64,000 nucleotides of DNA from Brucella rhizosphaerae (GTDB lineage: Bacteria; Pseudomonadota; Alphaproteobacteria; Rhizobiales; Rhizobiaceae). The position numbers were made by a program, and so were the translations under genes. Shown in pieces: positions 37,019 through 44,300 of the stretch. How positions within the stretch are numbered: position 1 is the first letter of the stretch; every line of letters starts with the position of its first letter. The stretch lies in contig NZ_NNRK01000026.1 of NCBI RefSeq assembly GCF_002252475.1, forward strand, positions 496,001-560,000, read 5' to 3'. Under the pieces are notes generated by a model that worked only from the letters and a program-made list of their open reading frames with translations, was not told where the DNA came from and made no database searches.

Positions 37019-37533
37019 CAGTTATCTCCCCGAACCATAGTGAAGAAATCAACCTTGGTGGCAGCGGCCTCGGCGCGCAGCTTCGTATCCGCATTATCGA
37101 TACGCCTGCGCAGCACGGTCAGAACCTGACTTTCGACAGCATCGCGCTTATCTTCATCGAGCCACAGTGCATCGAACAGGGCGGCGAGCTTGGCCTTTTC
37201 CTGATCGCGGCCGAGTGCATAAGAATGACCGACTGAGCCATCGGACAGACGAACAGTCGCTCTCGTGACAGTCGTTTCACCCACATTGAACGGCGCACCG
37301 CCGCCGCCAATGCGACCACGCAGCATAACCAGTCCGGTTTCAGGACCACGCAGAACCTCAAATTCTGGTTTGTCCTGCCAATTCTGCCAGAATGATTTCA
37401 ACTCTTCGCTGTTGGCGCGCGCCAGAATTGCCAAGCTGGCCTGACGTGCAATCTGCGTCGCATCCGGCGCCATTCTGTTTCCAGTCGTGGAGCCCGCTCC
37501 ACTTTCACCCGTGCTATGCCGCGTCGTCTGCAT
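37018..37533 (-). CDS. phnG: C-P lyase core subunit PhnG
   Basis: Small subunit of PhnGHIJ. Core from about residue 25: RQASLAILARANSEEL, then GLVMLRGRIGGGGAPFNVGE, RATVRL and GHSYALGRDQEKAKLAALFDAL, all typical of PhnG. As drawn the protein has 171 residues with a polar 20-residue extension. A start at 37473 (MAPDAT, with GGAAA upstream) gives the usual ~150 residues and may be the real one. It is the first gene of the lyase operon, divergent from phnF. Confidence 0.94.
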   Translation of the reverse strand: MQTTRHSTGESGAGSTTGNRMAPDATQIARQASLAILARANSEELKSFWQNWQDKPEFEVLRGPETGLVMLRGRIGGGGAPFNVGETTVTRATVRLSDGSVGHSYALGRDQEKAKLAALFDALWLDEDKRDAVESQVLTVLRRRIDNADTKLRAEAAATKVDFFTMVRGDN

Positions 37534-37578
37534 GAGCTGATCCGCCCTACCCTAATCTTGTTGACTTCATCGCTTTAA

Positions 37579-37598
37579 TTGTCTATTTATCTAGACAA
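37579..37598. promoter_or_regulatory. Candidate PhnF operator in the phnG-phnF spacer
   Basis: TTGTCTA and TAGACAA arms, perfect over 7 bp with a 6-bp centre. A third half-site TATACAA follows 3 bp later. It lies between the phnG start and the PhoB-type promoter. Binding by the GntR-family PhnF encoded alongside is the simplest explanation. Confidence 0.5.
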
Positions 37599-37616
37599 CT
37601 ATACAATAACATCATT

Positions 37617-37648
37617 CATATACCCTGCCAATGACAGGACGATGACAA
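37617..37648 (-). promoter_or_regulatory. PHO box and -10 element of the phnG operon
   Basis: On the minus strand TTGTCAT-cgtc-CTGTCAT (plus-strand 37631-37637 and 37642-37648) is a near-perfect pair of PhoB heptamers with 4-bp spacing. TATATG follows 8 bp later (37617-37622) as the -10. The box also occupies the phnF ribosome-binding region. Confidence 0.8.
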
Positions 37649-37651
37649 AGC

Positions 37652-38401
37652 ATGGCAAAGACGAAACGAATTGAACGAAACAGCGGCGTAGCCATCTGGC
37701 GACAGATCACAGACGAGATACGCGGCGACATCATGGCCGGGAAACTTGCATCAGGTGCACGGATGCCCGCGGAGATGGAACTGGCAGATCGATTTGGTGT
37801 CAATCGCCATACAGTGCGCAGCGCAATTGCTGCTCTGACGCAGGAAGGGGTGCTACGCGCTGAACAAGGACGCGGTACTTTTGTGGCCAATGCGAAACGG
37901 CTTACCTATCAGATCGGGCGCCGCACACGCATTTCACAAGCGCTTGCCCCCCAAGTCAGCGAGACCAAAGGCATCCTGCTCAGTTCGCATGTGGAAACAG
38001 CGACTGCTGACATAACGCAAGCGCTGGAAATAGATATCGGCTCAGAAGCGCTGAGACTTGAAACCATGCACAGTGCGGATGGCCATCCGATTTCAATCGC
38101 GACACACTGGGTGGATGCAAAAGCTTTTCCGACTTTCACCGAAGATTATACCGCCAGTGGCTCGATAACGGCTGCATTCAAAGCGGCCGGCGTCAGCGAT
38201 TATTTCAGAAAATCAACGATAGTATCGGCACGCCATGCCGACCCGGACGACCTTAAACACCTCAAACTCTCTCCCGGTGCCATTGTTCTGACAGCGCGCG
38301 CTATCAATATCGACACCGAGGGACATCCAATTCAGTATTCTTTAACGCGATTTTCGGCAGATCGGATGGAGTTTGTGATCGAAAGTGATCCACTTGAATA
38401 G
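37652..38401 (+). CDS. phnF: GntR/HutC-family regulator PhnF
   Basis: Probable repressor of the phn genes. 249 residues. The N-terminal winged HTH (about 10-75) has GARMPAEMELADRFGVNRHT and ALTQEGVLRAEQGRGTFV. The C-terminal UTRA ligand domain (about 95-240) ends in the conserved PIQYSLTRFSADRMEFVIE. It is divergent from phnG. The PHO box in front of the lyase operon abuts its start codon, and the best SD (AGGA) is 12 nt away. The effector is unknown. Confidence 0.92.
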   Translation: MAKTKRIERNSGVAIWRQITDEIRGDIMAGKLASGARMPAEMELADRFGVNRHTVRSAIAALTQEGVLRAEQGRGTFVANAKRLTYQIGRRTRISQALAPQVSETKGILLSSHVETATADITQALEIDIGSEALRLETMHSADGHPISIATHWVDAKAFPTFTEDYTASGSITAAFKAAGVSDYFRKSTIVSARHADPDDLKHLKLSPGAIVLTARAINIDTEGHPIQYSLTRFSADRMEFVIESDPLE

Positions 38402-38450
38402 TATTTAAAACAATATCTTATCTTACAAACCTAATTATTCAATCCAACTA

Positions 38451-38481
38451 AAAAAGCGGGCGCTCATGGCGCCCGCTTTTT
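38451..38481. terminator. Bidirectional terminator, phnF and ssb
   Basis: Perfect 13-bp stem AAAAAGCGGGCGC/GCGCCCGCTTTTT with a 5-nt loop, placed between the convergent stops at 38401 (+) and 38484 (-). Confidence 0.9.
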
Positions 38482-38483
38482 CA

Positions 38484-39011
38484 TCAAAATGGAATTTCAT
38501 CGTCCAGATCGCGGGAGAAACCACCGCCACCGCCGCCACCCTGATTGGATGGACCGGACGAACCGAAATCACCGCCCCCACCGGAATAATCCGACACCTG
38601 GTTGCGATTATTGCCACCGCCGCCGCCAGCGAATGAACGACCCTGATCGCCACCTTCACCACGGCTATCGAGCATCTGAAGTTCACCACGGAACTTCTGC
38701 AACACGATTTCGGTGCTGTAACGGTCATTGCCGTTCTGATCCTGCCACTTACGTGTCTGGAGCGCACCTTCGATATAAACCTTGGAGCCCTTCTTCAGAT
38801 ATTGCTCAGCCACTTTGGCGAGGTTCTCATTGAAGATGACAACGCTGTGCCATTCAGTGCGATCCTTGCGCTCGCCACTCTGACGATCGCGCCAGCTTTC
38901 CGAGGTCGCAATGCGCAGATTAGCAATCTGATCACCAGAATTGAGGCGACGAATTTCTGGATCAGCACCAAGATTGCCGACCAGAATGACTTTGTTGACG
39001 CTACCAGCCAT
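38484..39011 (-). CDS. ssb: Single-stranded DNA-binding protein
   Basis: OB-fold protein coating single-stranded DNA in replication, repair and recombination. The start at 39011 is chosen because it yields the standard [16 protein letters not shown]-terminus with GGAG upstream (175 residues). The OB-fold covers about 1-110 ([38 protein letters not shown]). The linker is Gly/Asn/Ser-rich, and the C-terminal acidic tip DDEIPF recruits partner proteins. It is divergent from uvrA, with SOS boxes in the long spacer. Confidence 0.97.
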   Translation of the reverse strand: MAGSVNKVILVGNLGADPEIRRLNSGDQIANLRIATSESWRDRQSGERKDRTEWHSVVIFNENLAKVAEQYLKKGSKVYIEGALQTRKWQDQNGNDRYSTEIVLQKFRGELQMLDSRGEGGDQGRSFAGGGGGNNRNQVSDYSGGGGDFGSSGPSNQGGGGGGGFSRDLDDEIPF

Positions 39012-39209
39012 CGAAAACTTACTCCGGATCTCTCGCATACACACGTTGAGCCGGCTTTTGCCCTGCAAAACGGTGCTTGTTCCTAAAGAAATAGCCAACC
39101 ACCTACATTATAAGTGTATCGACCTGAAATTCAGGTGCCACCTTACAGCAGCAGCTTCTGCCGCGCTCATATCAGCGCCGCTAATTCAACCAATGTCCAC
39201 AGAAGTTAT

Positions 39210-39224
39210 GTTCTTGTTTTGTTC
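39210..39224. promoter_or_regulatory. SOS (LexA) box 1, ssb side
   Basis: GTTC-N7-GTTC, the alphaproteobacterial LexA consensus (GTTC at 39210-39213 and 39221-39224), about 200 bp upstream of the ssb start. Confidence 0.7.
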
Positions 39225-39738
39225 AAATTGCAAGCTTCCGCGTTAAATTCGACGCATTTTTCACACACCAGAGGTCCAAATAGCTAATCCCCTAAGAACG
39301 CGGCATGGAAAAGCCCTGCCGCTCACTGTTTCTTTGGCGCGCAGGGCTTAGGGGTGAGCAAAGCTCTTATATCGACAGTACTTCGCCGATAAATAAAATC
39401 GGAAATCTGAGGTACGAGACCGGATTACCGCGCATTTTTCAAAATTTCTGCAATTACCTGTTTCGATCAAAAACGCGTCATTCCTTGCAAATGAAACAGC
39501 TTTGACCGCAAGCAATTGTGCTTTCATCAATGTGAAAGCTATGCAACGTTGTCAGGTGGACTCATGCTCCCTTACCTCCCGGTTACGTTTGCTCAACTGG
39601 TGGGACCTCTTGCCGATATCGTTTCATCCCTTTCCGATATCTCTCCGCATCCAGCGAGTAAGGACAGTCTGCTCCTGTCAGGAGTGACAGTCAACGCTCT
39701 TGCGTTCACATTTCGTATCGCCTATCAGAAGGCTGGTT

Positions 39739-39753
39739 GTTCGATCTTTGTTC
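39739..39753. promoter_or_regulatory. SOS (LexA) box 2, uvrA side
   Basis: GTTC at 39739-39742 and 39750-39753 with 7 bp between, about 140 bp upstream of the uvrA ATG. uvrA is a standard SOS gene in alphaproteobacteria. Confidence 0.75.
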
Positions 39754-39891
39754 TGGTGCTAAATGTGCAAATGACGATTGACCAGCCCCCTTCTTCTTGA
39801 AGGGGTTCATCCCCATATTGTGGAGCGGCGCGACGTAAATTCTTTCGGCGCCAAAAGACTCCATGACATGACGAAACAGGCAGGACGCGGA

Positions 39892-42816
39892 ATGAGCGAT
39901 CAGAAATTCATTTCCATACGTGGTGCGCGTGAACACAATCTGAAAAATGTCGATCTTGATCTGCCACGCGACAAGCTGATCGTGATGACGGGCCTTTCGG
40001 GCTCAGGTAAATCTTCACTCGCATTTGATACGATTTATGCGGAAGGCCAGCGGCGTTATGTCGAAAGCCTTTCAGCTTATGCACGTCAGTTTCTGGAAAT
40101 GATGCAGAAGCCGGATGTTGATCAGATCGACGGTCTGTCTCCCGCCATTTCTATCGAGCAAAAGACCACGAGCCGCAATCCGCGCTCCACTGTCGGCACA
40201 GTCACAGAAATCTATGACTATATGCGCCTTCTGTTTGCGCGCGTTGGCATTCCTTATTCGCCTGCGACCGGCCTGCCTATTGAGAGCCAGACCGTCAGCC
40301 AGATGGTTGATCGTGTCCTGATGCTGGAAGAAGGCACCCGACTTTTCATTCTGGCCCCCATCGTGCGTGGCCGTAAGGGCGAATATAAGAAGGAACTGGC
40401 GGAGCTTCAAAAGAAGGGTTTCCAACGCGTCAAGGTCGACGGTACATTTTATGAAATCGCTGACGTTCCAGCGCTCGATAAGAAATACAAGCACGATATT
40501 GATGTGGTTGTAGACCGCGTTGTCGTCCGCTCTGACCTTTCGACCCGCCTCGCCGACAGTCTCGAAACCTGTCTCAAACTGGCAGAAGGTCTGGCGATTG
40601 CAGAATTTGCGGACAAGCCATTGCTGGCCGAAGATACATCGGCAGGCGGCGGTGCGAATAAATCTGCAAACGAAACGCACGAACGCGTTATGTTTTCGGA
40701 AAAATTCGCTTGCCCGGTCTCAGGTTTCACTATTCCTGAAATCGAGCCGCGTCTTTTCTCGTTCAACAATCCCTTTGGGGCCTGCCCGACATGTGATGGA
40801 CTGGGCACGCAACAGGCGATTGATCCGAATCTGATCATTCCCGATGAATCCGTCCCTCTGAAAGACGGTGCAGTTGCGCCATGGGCACGTTCTTCGTCGC
40901 CATATTACAATCAGACACTTGAAGCGCTTGGCAAAGCCTATGGATTCAAGGTCAGTGCTCGTTGGGCAGATCTGCCCGATGAAGCACAGAACGCCATCCT
41001 TCACGGTACCAAGGGACGCGAAATTACCTTCAACTACGATGATGGCTTGCGCTCCTATCAGACTACCAAGGCTTTTGAAGGCGTCATTCCCAATCTGGAA
41101 CGCCGCTGGAAAGAAACTGATTCGGCATGGTCGCGTGAGGAAATCGAACGTTTCATGTCCTCAACGCCCTGCCCGGCATGCCGCGGCTATCGTTTGAAGC
41201 CAGAAGCACTGGCCGTAAAGATCGGCATGAAGCACATTGGTGAAATCACCAGCATGTCGATCCGCAACGCAGATCAATGGTTCCGTGATGTTGATGGTAC
41301 ATTCAACGATAAACAGCGTGAAATCGCTGCGCGCATTCTTAAAGAAATCCGCGAACGTCTGGAATTCCTCAACGACGTTGGCCTTGATTATCTGACGCTT
41401 GCACGTAACTCGGGCACACTGTCAGGTGGTGAAAGCCAGCGTATCCGCCTGGCTTCACAAATTGGTTCGGGCCTTACCGGCGTATTGTATGTTCTTGATG
41501 AGCCGTCCATCGGCTTGCATCAGCGCGACAATGCTCGTCTTCTCGACACGCTGCGACATCTGCGCGACCTCGGCAATACCGTTATCGTGGTCGAGCATGA
41601 CGAAGACGCCATCCTGACAGCAGACTATGTGGTTGATATCGGTCCGGCAGCCGGCGTTCATGGCGGTAAGATCATCGCTCAGGGTTCGCCCGACGATGTC
41701 ATGTCCAACGCAGACTCGCTTACTGGCAAATATTTGTCGGGCGCACTCGAGGTTGCAGTTCCCGCAGAACGCCGCGAAATTTCCAAGGCTAAGCGGATCA
41801 AGGTCGTCGGTGCACGCGGCAACAACCTGAAAAATGTCTCAGCAGATATTCCGCTTAGAACATTTACGGCGGTCACTGGTGTGTCGGGCGGCGGCAAGTC
41901 TACCTTCCTGATCGAAACTTTGTTCAAGGCTGCATCGCGCCGCATTATGGGTTCGCGTGAACATCCTGCCGAACATGATCGTATTGAGGGCCTCGAATTC
42001 CTGGATAAGGTCATCGATATCGACCAGTCGCCTATTGGCCGCACGCCGCGCTCCAATCCCGCCACCTATACGGGCGCATTCACGCCGATGCGTGACTGGT
42101 TTGCCGGACTGCCAGAGGCAAAGGCACGCGGCTATCAGCCAGGCCGCTTCTCGTTTAACGTGAAGGGCGGACGCTGCGAAGCCTGTCAGGGCGATGGTGT
42201 CATCAAAATCGAGATGCACTTCCTGCCCGACGTCTATGTCACTTGTGACGTCTGCCATGGCAAGCGCTACAATCGTGAAACGCTTGAAGTGCACTTCAAG
42301 GGGAAATCGATTGCAGACGTGCTCGATATGACGGTTGAAGAAGGTGCTGAGTTCTTCTCCGCTGTTCCTGCGGTTCGGGACAAGCTCGAAACACTCGTCA
42401 AGGTTGGCCTCGGCTATATCAAGGTTGGCCAACAGGCAACGACACTTTCCGGCGGTGAGGCACAGCGTGTGAAACTTGCCAAGGAACTGTCACGCCGCGC
42501 GACTGGGCGCACGCTCTACATTCTTGATGAACCAACCACCGGCCTGCACTTCCACGACGTCGCAAAGCTTCTGGAAGTGCTGCATGAGCTGGTCGAACAG
42601 GGCAATACGGTCGTCGTCATCGAGCACAATCTCGAAGTCATCAAGACTGCTGACTGGGTGATCGATCTTGGTCCGGAGGGTGGCGATGGTGGTGGCGAAA
42701 TCGTCGCCGTGGGTCGCCCAGAGGACATCGCGAAAGTGAAGCGCTCCTATACCGGGCAGTTCCTCAAAGATCTGCTGGAACGCCGTCCCAGGCGCAAGGC
42801 TGAAGCTGCCGAATAA
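39892..42816 (+). CDS. uvrA: Excinuclease ABC subunit A
   Basis: Damage-recognition ATPase of nucleotide excision repair. 974 residues. The two ABC modules have Walker [10 protein letters not shown] (near 35) and GVSGGGKST (near 670), signatures [12 protein letters not shown] and [12 protein letters not shown], and Walker [10 protein letters not shown] and LDEPTTGLH. Two zinc modules are present: the CPVSG...CPTC pair, and CEACQGDG...CDVCHGKR. The ATG at 39892 has AGGA upstream and gives the usual [19 protein letters not shown] start; the frame is open further upstream. SOS control is expected from the box in the spacer. Confidence 0.97.
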   Translation: MSDQKFISIRGAREHNLKNVDLDLPRDKLIVMTGLSGSGKSSLAFDTIYAEGQRRYVESLSAYARQFLEMMQKPDVDQIDGLSPAISIEQKTTSRNPRSTVGTVTEIYDYMRLLFARVGIPYSPATGLPIESQTVSQMVDRVLMLEEGTRLFILAPIVRGRKGEYKKELAELQKKGFQRVKVDGTFYEIADVPALDKKYKHDIDVVVDRVVVRSDLSTRLADSLETCLKLAEGLAIAEFADKPLLAEDTSAGGGANKSANETHERVMFSEKFACPVSGFTIPEIEPRLFSFNNPFGACPTCDGLGTQQAIDPNLIIPDESVPLKDGAVAPWARSSSPYYNQTLEALGKAYGFKVSARWADLPDEAQNAILHGTKGREITFNYDDGLRSYQTTKAFEGVIPNLERRWKETDSAWSREEIERFMSSTPCPACRGYRLKPEALAVKIGMKHIGEITSMSIRNADQWFRDVDGTFNDKQREIAARILKEIRERLEFLNDVGLDYLTLARNSGTLSGGESQRIRLASQIGSGLTGVLYVLDEPSIGLHQRDNARLLDTLRHLRDLGNTVIVVEHDEDAILTADYVVDIGPAAGVHGGKIIAQGSPDDVMSNADSLTGKYLSGALEVAVPAERREISKAKRIKVVGARGNNLKNVSADIPLRTFTAVTGVSGGGKSTFLIETLFKAASRRIMGSREHPAEHDRIEGLEFLDKVIDIDQSPIGRTPRSNPATYTGAFTPMRDWFAGLPEAKARGYQPGRFSFNVKGGRCEACQGDGVIKIEMHFLPDVYVTCDVCHGKRYNRETLEVHFKGKSIADVLDMTVEEGAEFFSAVPAVRDKLETLVKVGLGYIKVGQQATTLSGGEAQRVKLAKELSRRATGRTLYILDEPTTGLHFHDVAKLLEVLHELVEQGNTVVVIEHNLEVIKTADWVIDLGPEGGDGGGEIVAVGRPEDIAKVKRSYTGQFLKDLLERRPRRKAEAAE

Positions 42817-42821
42817 GTATA

Positions 42822-42946
42822 AAGAGCCGGGTGCCAGAGCGCATCCCGAAAAGTGTGAAACGGTTTTCGGACAAGATGCGCGTTAAGGTAAACATCCAGA
42901 GCGATGATCTGATTTAATCAGATCTTTGCTCTGGATTCCGGCTCTT
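42822..42946. terminator. uvrA terminator stem split by a repeat element
   Basis: AAGAGCCGG (42822-42830) and CCGGCTCTT (42938-42946) are exact complements and would form a 9-bp terminator stem directly after uvrA (stop at 42816) and before the convergent gene end at 42948. The loop between them is about 107 bp and contains the palindromic element described separately. Confidence 0.5.
42835..42934. repeat. RIME-like palindromic repeat element
   Basis: Two nested hairpins. The first is GCGCATC/GATGCGC (42839-42845, 42875-42881), enclosing CCGAAAA...GTTTTCGG. The second is CCAGAGC/GCTCTGG (42896-42902, 42928-42934), enclosing GATCTGATT/AATCAGATC. The GCGCATCCCGAAAAGTG...TTTTCGG core is a dispersed palindrome common in Rhizobiales chromosomes. 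It is a different family from the three Bru-RS-like copies here. Confidence 0.7.
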
Positions 42947-42947
42947 A

Positions 42948-43736
42948 TTAGTCGACAAAGCCTACAATCGGGCCGTATCCACCATGCCATGAGATGTCAT
43001 TTCTTCCCATGGCAGGGTTGTAGATCCCCGCACCACCGCCGCCATCAAGAAACAACGCATTGGGGCATTTCAATTCGTCTCGAAACAGCGTGGCGAAATC
43101 ATAGAAGTTCACTGCATCTTCGCTGATGGCAAAGCGGATGGAATCATCGCTGCAAACACCAAGCCCACTTCTGCGAGTCCGGTCGGTCGATCCTTTGATC
43201 AGAATCGGATTGAGTTTGTTCTGGATGACCAGCATAGGCCCTGATTGTGTGGCAAAACGCGCCTGCGGCCTGCGCTTCAGGAACCTGTCGGTTGTAACAA
43301 TACCGGCTTTGTCATCTCCGAAATAGAAAATGCCATTGGGCTTTTTGTAAAAGTTTGGAATTGGGCCAGAGGCGCGCGTGGGCGCTTTGGTGTCGGGGGA
43401 AACCAGTTCTTGCCCATGCTCGACATAAAGCCCCATAGGCGTGAAATCGACCTGATACATCCCGGCATTCAAGGCAAACGACAATGTCTTGCCTTCCTGC
43501 GCTACCGCATCCGCCGCTTTCGAGAAGTTGCGATATGGCTCGCCATCTGCGCCCTTCCAGAACAGACGCAAGTTTTCCATCTGCTTCACAGTGCAGATAA
43601 TAAACTTCGTATCCTGAAAGACTTGCGGTTCACATGATTGCGCTTGAGTCGACTGCGTGCCCAAAAACAAGCTTGCTAAAGCGAGAGCTGGAAATGCCAT
43701 GCTCAATTTATGAAATCTGACCACAAATCCTCCCAT
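42948..43736 (-). CDS. Secreted phosphodiester glycosidase-like protein (NAGPA/DUF2233 family)
   Basis: About 262 residues with an N-terminal signal peptide (FHKLSMAFPALALASLFLG, cleavage near TQA-QS), so exported. Conserved family segments are SFALNAGMYQVDFTPMGLYVE, NGIFYFGDDKAGIVTTDRF, ATQSGPMLVI and NALFLDGGGGAGIY. These resemble the uncovering-enzyme domain that removes sugar-phosphodiester caps. The substrate in bacteria is unknown. The start is uncertain: ATG at 43736 lacks an SD, whereas GTG at 43724 has GGAGG just upstream. It is a single gene, convergent with uvrA. Confidence 0.82.
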   Translation of the reverse strand: MGGFVVRFHKLSMAFPALALASLFLGTQSTQAQSCEPQVFQDTKFIICTVKQMENLRLFWKGADGEPYRNFSKAADAVAQEGKTLSFALNAGMYQVDFTPMGLYVEHGQELVSPDTKAPTRASGPIPNFYKKPNGIFYFGDDKAGIVTTDRFLKRRPQARFATQSGPMLVIQNKLNPILIKGSTDRTRRSGLGVCSDDSIRFAISEDAVNFYDFATLFRDELKCPNALFLDGGGGAGIYNPAMGRNDISWHGGYGPIVGFVD

Positions 43737-43782
43737 CGCTTCTGGCGACAAGCATATTCTATCAATACGCCAGAAATGAAAA

Positions 43783-43803
43783 AAGCCCGGGTAAACCGGG
43801 CCT
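43783..43803 (-). terminator. Terminator of hupB
   Basis: AAGCCCGG/CCGGGCcTT stem (one bulge) with a gtaaa loop and, on the minus strand, a TTTTTTC tail. It lies 44 bp past the hupB stop. Confidence 0.75.
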
Positions 43804-43846
43804 TCTCGCAAAACTGTTCGCGATCACGTCGCGTCAGTTTATAGGA

Positions 43847-44122
43847 TTAGCCGTTAACGGCGTCCTTCAGGCCCTTGCCAGCCGAAAACTTCGGCACATT
43901 GCGGGCCGGAATGGCAACTTCCATGCCAGTCGACGGGTTACGACCAGTCGAGGCTGCGCGATGCGAAACGGAGAAAACGCCGAAGCCTGGCAGGCGAACT
44001 TCTTCACCAGCCTTGAGTGCACCGGTGACAGCTGCGAGTACAGCGTCAACAGCAGTTCCTGCGTCGGCCTTTGTCAAACCGCCCTTTTCCGCTACAGCGG
44101 CGACCAATTCGTTCTTGTTCAT
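43847..44122 (-). CDS. hupB: DNA-binding protein HU
   Basis: Histone-like dimer that bends DNA. 91 residues. The N-terminal helices are MNKNELVAAVAEKGGLTKADAG. The arm motif is GFGVFSVSHRAASTGRNPSTG, with the intercalating Pro in GRNPSTG, and the C-terminus is VPKFSAGKGLKDAV. The ATG at 44122 is chosen over 44128 because AGGAA then has proper spacing. It follows lon in the conserved clpP-clpX-lon-hupB order, but hairpins between lon and hupB make it a separate transcript. Confidence 0.96.
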   Translation of the reverse strand: MNKNELVAAVAEKGGLTKADAGTAVDAVLAAVTGALKAGEEVRLPGFGVFSVSHRAASTGRNPSTGMEVAIPARNVPKFSAGKGLKDAVNG

Positions 44123-44190
44123 AGGCATTTCCTTTCTTTATCTACCGGAGCGAATAACGCGACCGGATTGCGTGCAGTTTATTCAAATCG

Positions 44191-44213
44191 GTTGACAAAC
44201 CAAGCCTGTCAAC
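44191..44213 (-). promoter_or_regulatory. Palindromic -35 region upstream of hupB
   Basis: GTTGACA (44191-44197) and TGTCAAC (44207-44213) form a perfect inverted repeat with a 9-bp spacer. Each arm contains a consensus -35 hexamer TTGACA, one per strand. The minus-strand copy points to hupB; a good -10 is not obvious. Confidence 0.35.
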
Positions 44214-44220
44214 ATGAAAA

Positions 44221-44240
44221 AACCCCGGAAAACCGGGGTT
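44221..44240 (-). terminator. Terminator of lon (distal hairpin)
   Basis: AACCCCGG/CCGGGGTT stem with an aaaa loop and a TTTTTTC tail on the minus strand. Confidence 0.75.
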
Positions 44241-44251
44241 AAACACAGAAA

Positions 44252-44272
44252 TGCCGGGCTTTAAGCCCGGCA
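44252..44272 (-). terminator. Hairpin after lon (proximal)
   Basis: TGCCGGGCT/AGCCCGGCA perfect 9-bp stem with a 3-nt loop, 29 bp past the lon stop. It precedes the T-tailed terminator and probably protects the mRNA end or helps termination. Confidence 0.65.
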
Positions 44273-44300
44273 CTGTTATCTTATTAGCCTACAACAAGGA

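Larger units (their letters stand above)
39012..39891. other. 880-bp ssb-uvrA intergenic region
   Basis: No supported gene. Contents are SOS boxes at 39210-39224 and 39739-39753, and an inverted repeat AAGCCCTGC/GCAGGGCTT at 39311-39319 and 39341-39349 (on the minus strand followed by TTTTCC, so possibly the end of a small RNA). A CCCCTTC/GAAGGGG hairpin lies at 39787-39805 in the uvrA leader. ORFs of up to 94 codons here lack ribosome binding sites and similarity to anything I know. Confidence 0.5.

Noticed and set aside
39516-39800. 94-codon ORF in the ssb-uvrA gap
   Set aside because: No SD, overlaps SOS box 2, and amino-acid composition gives no fold or family hint.
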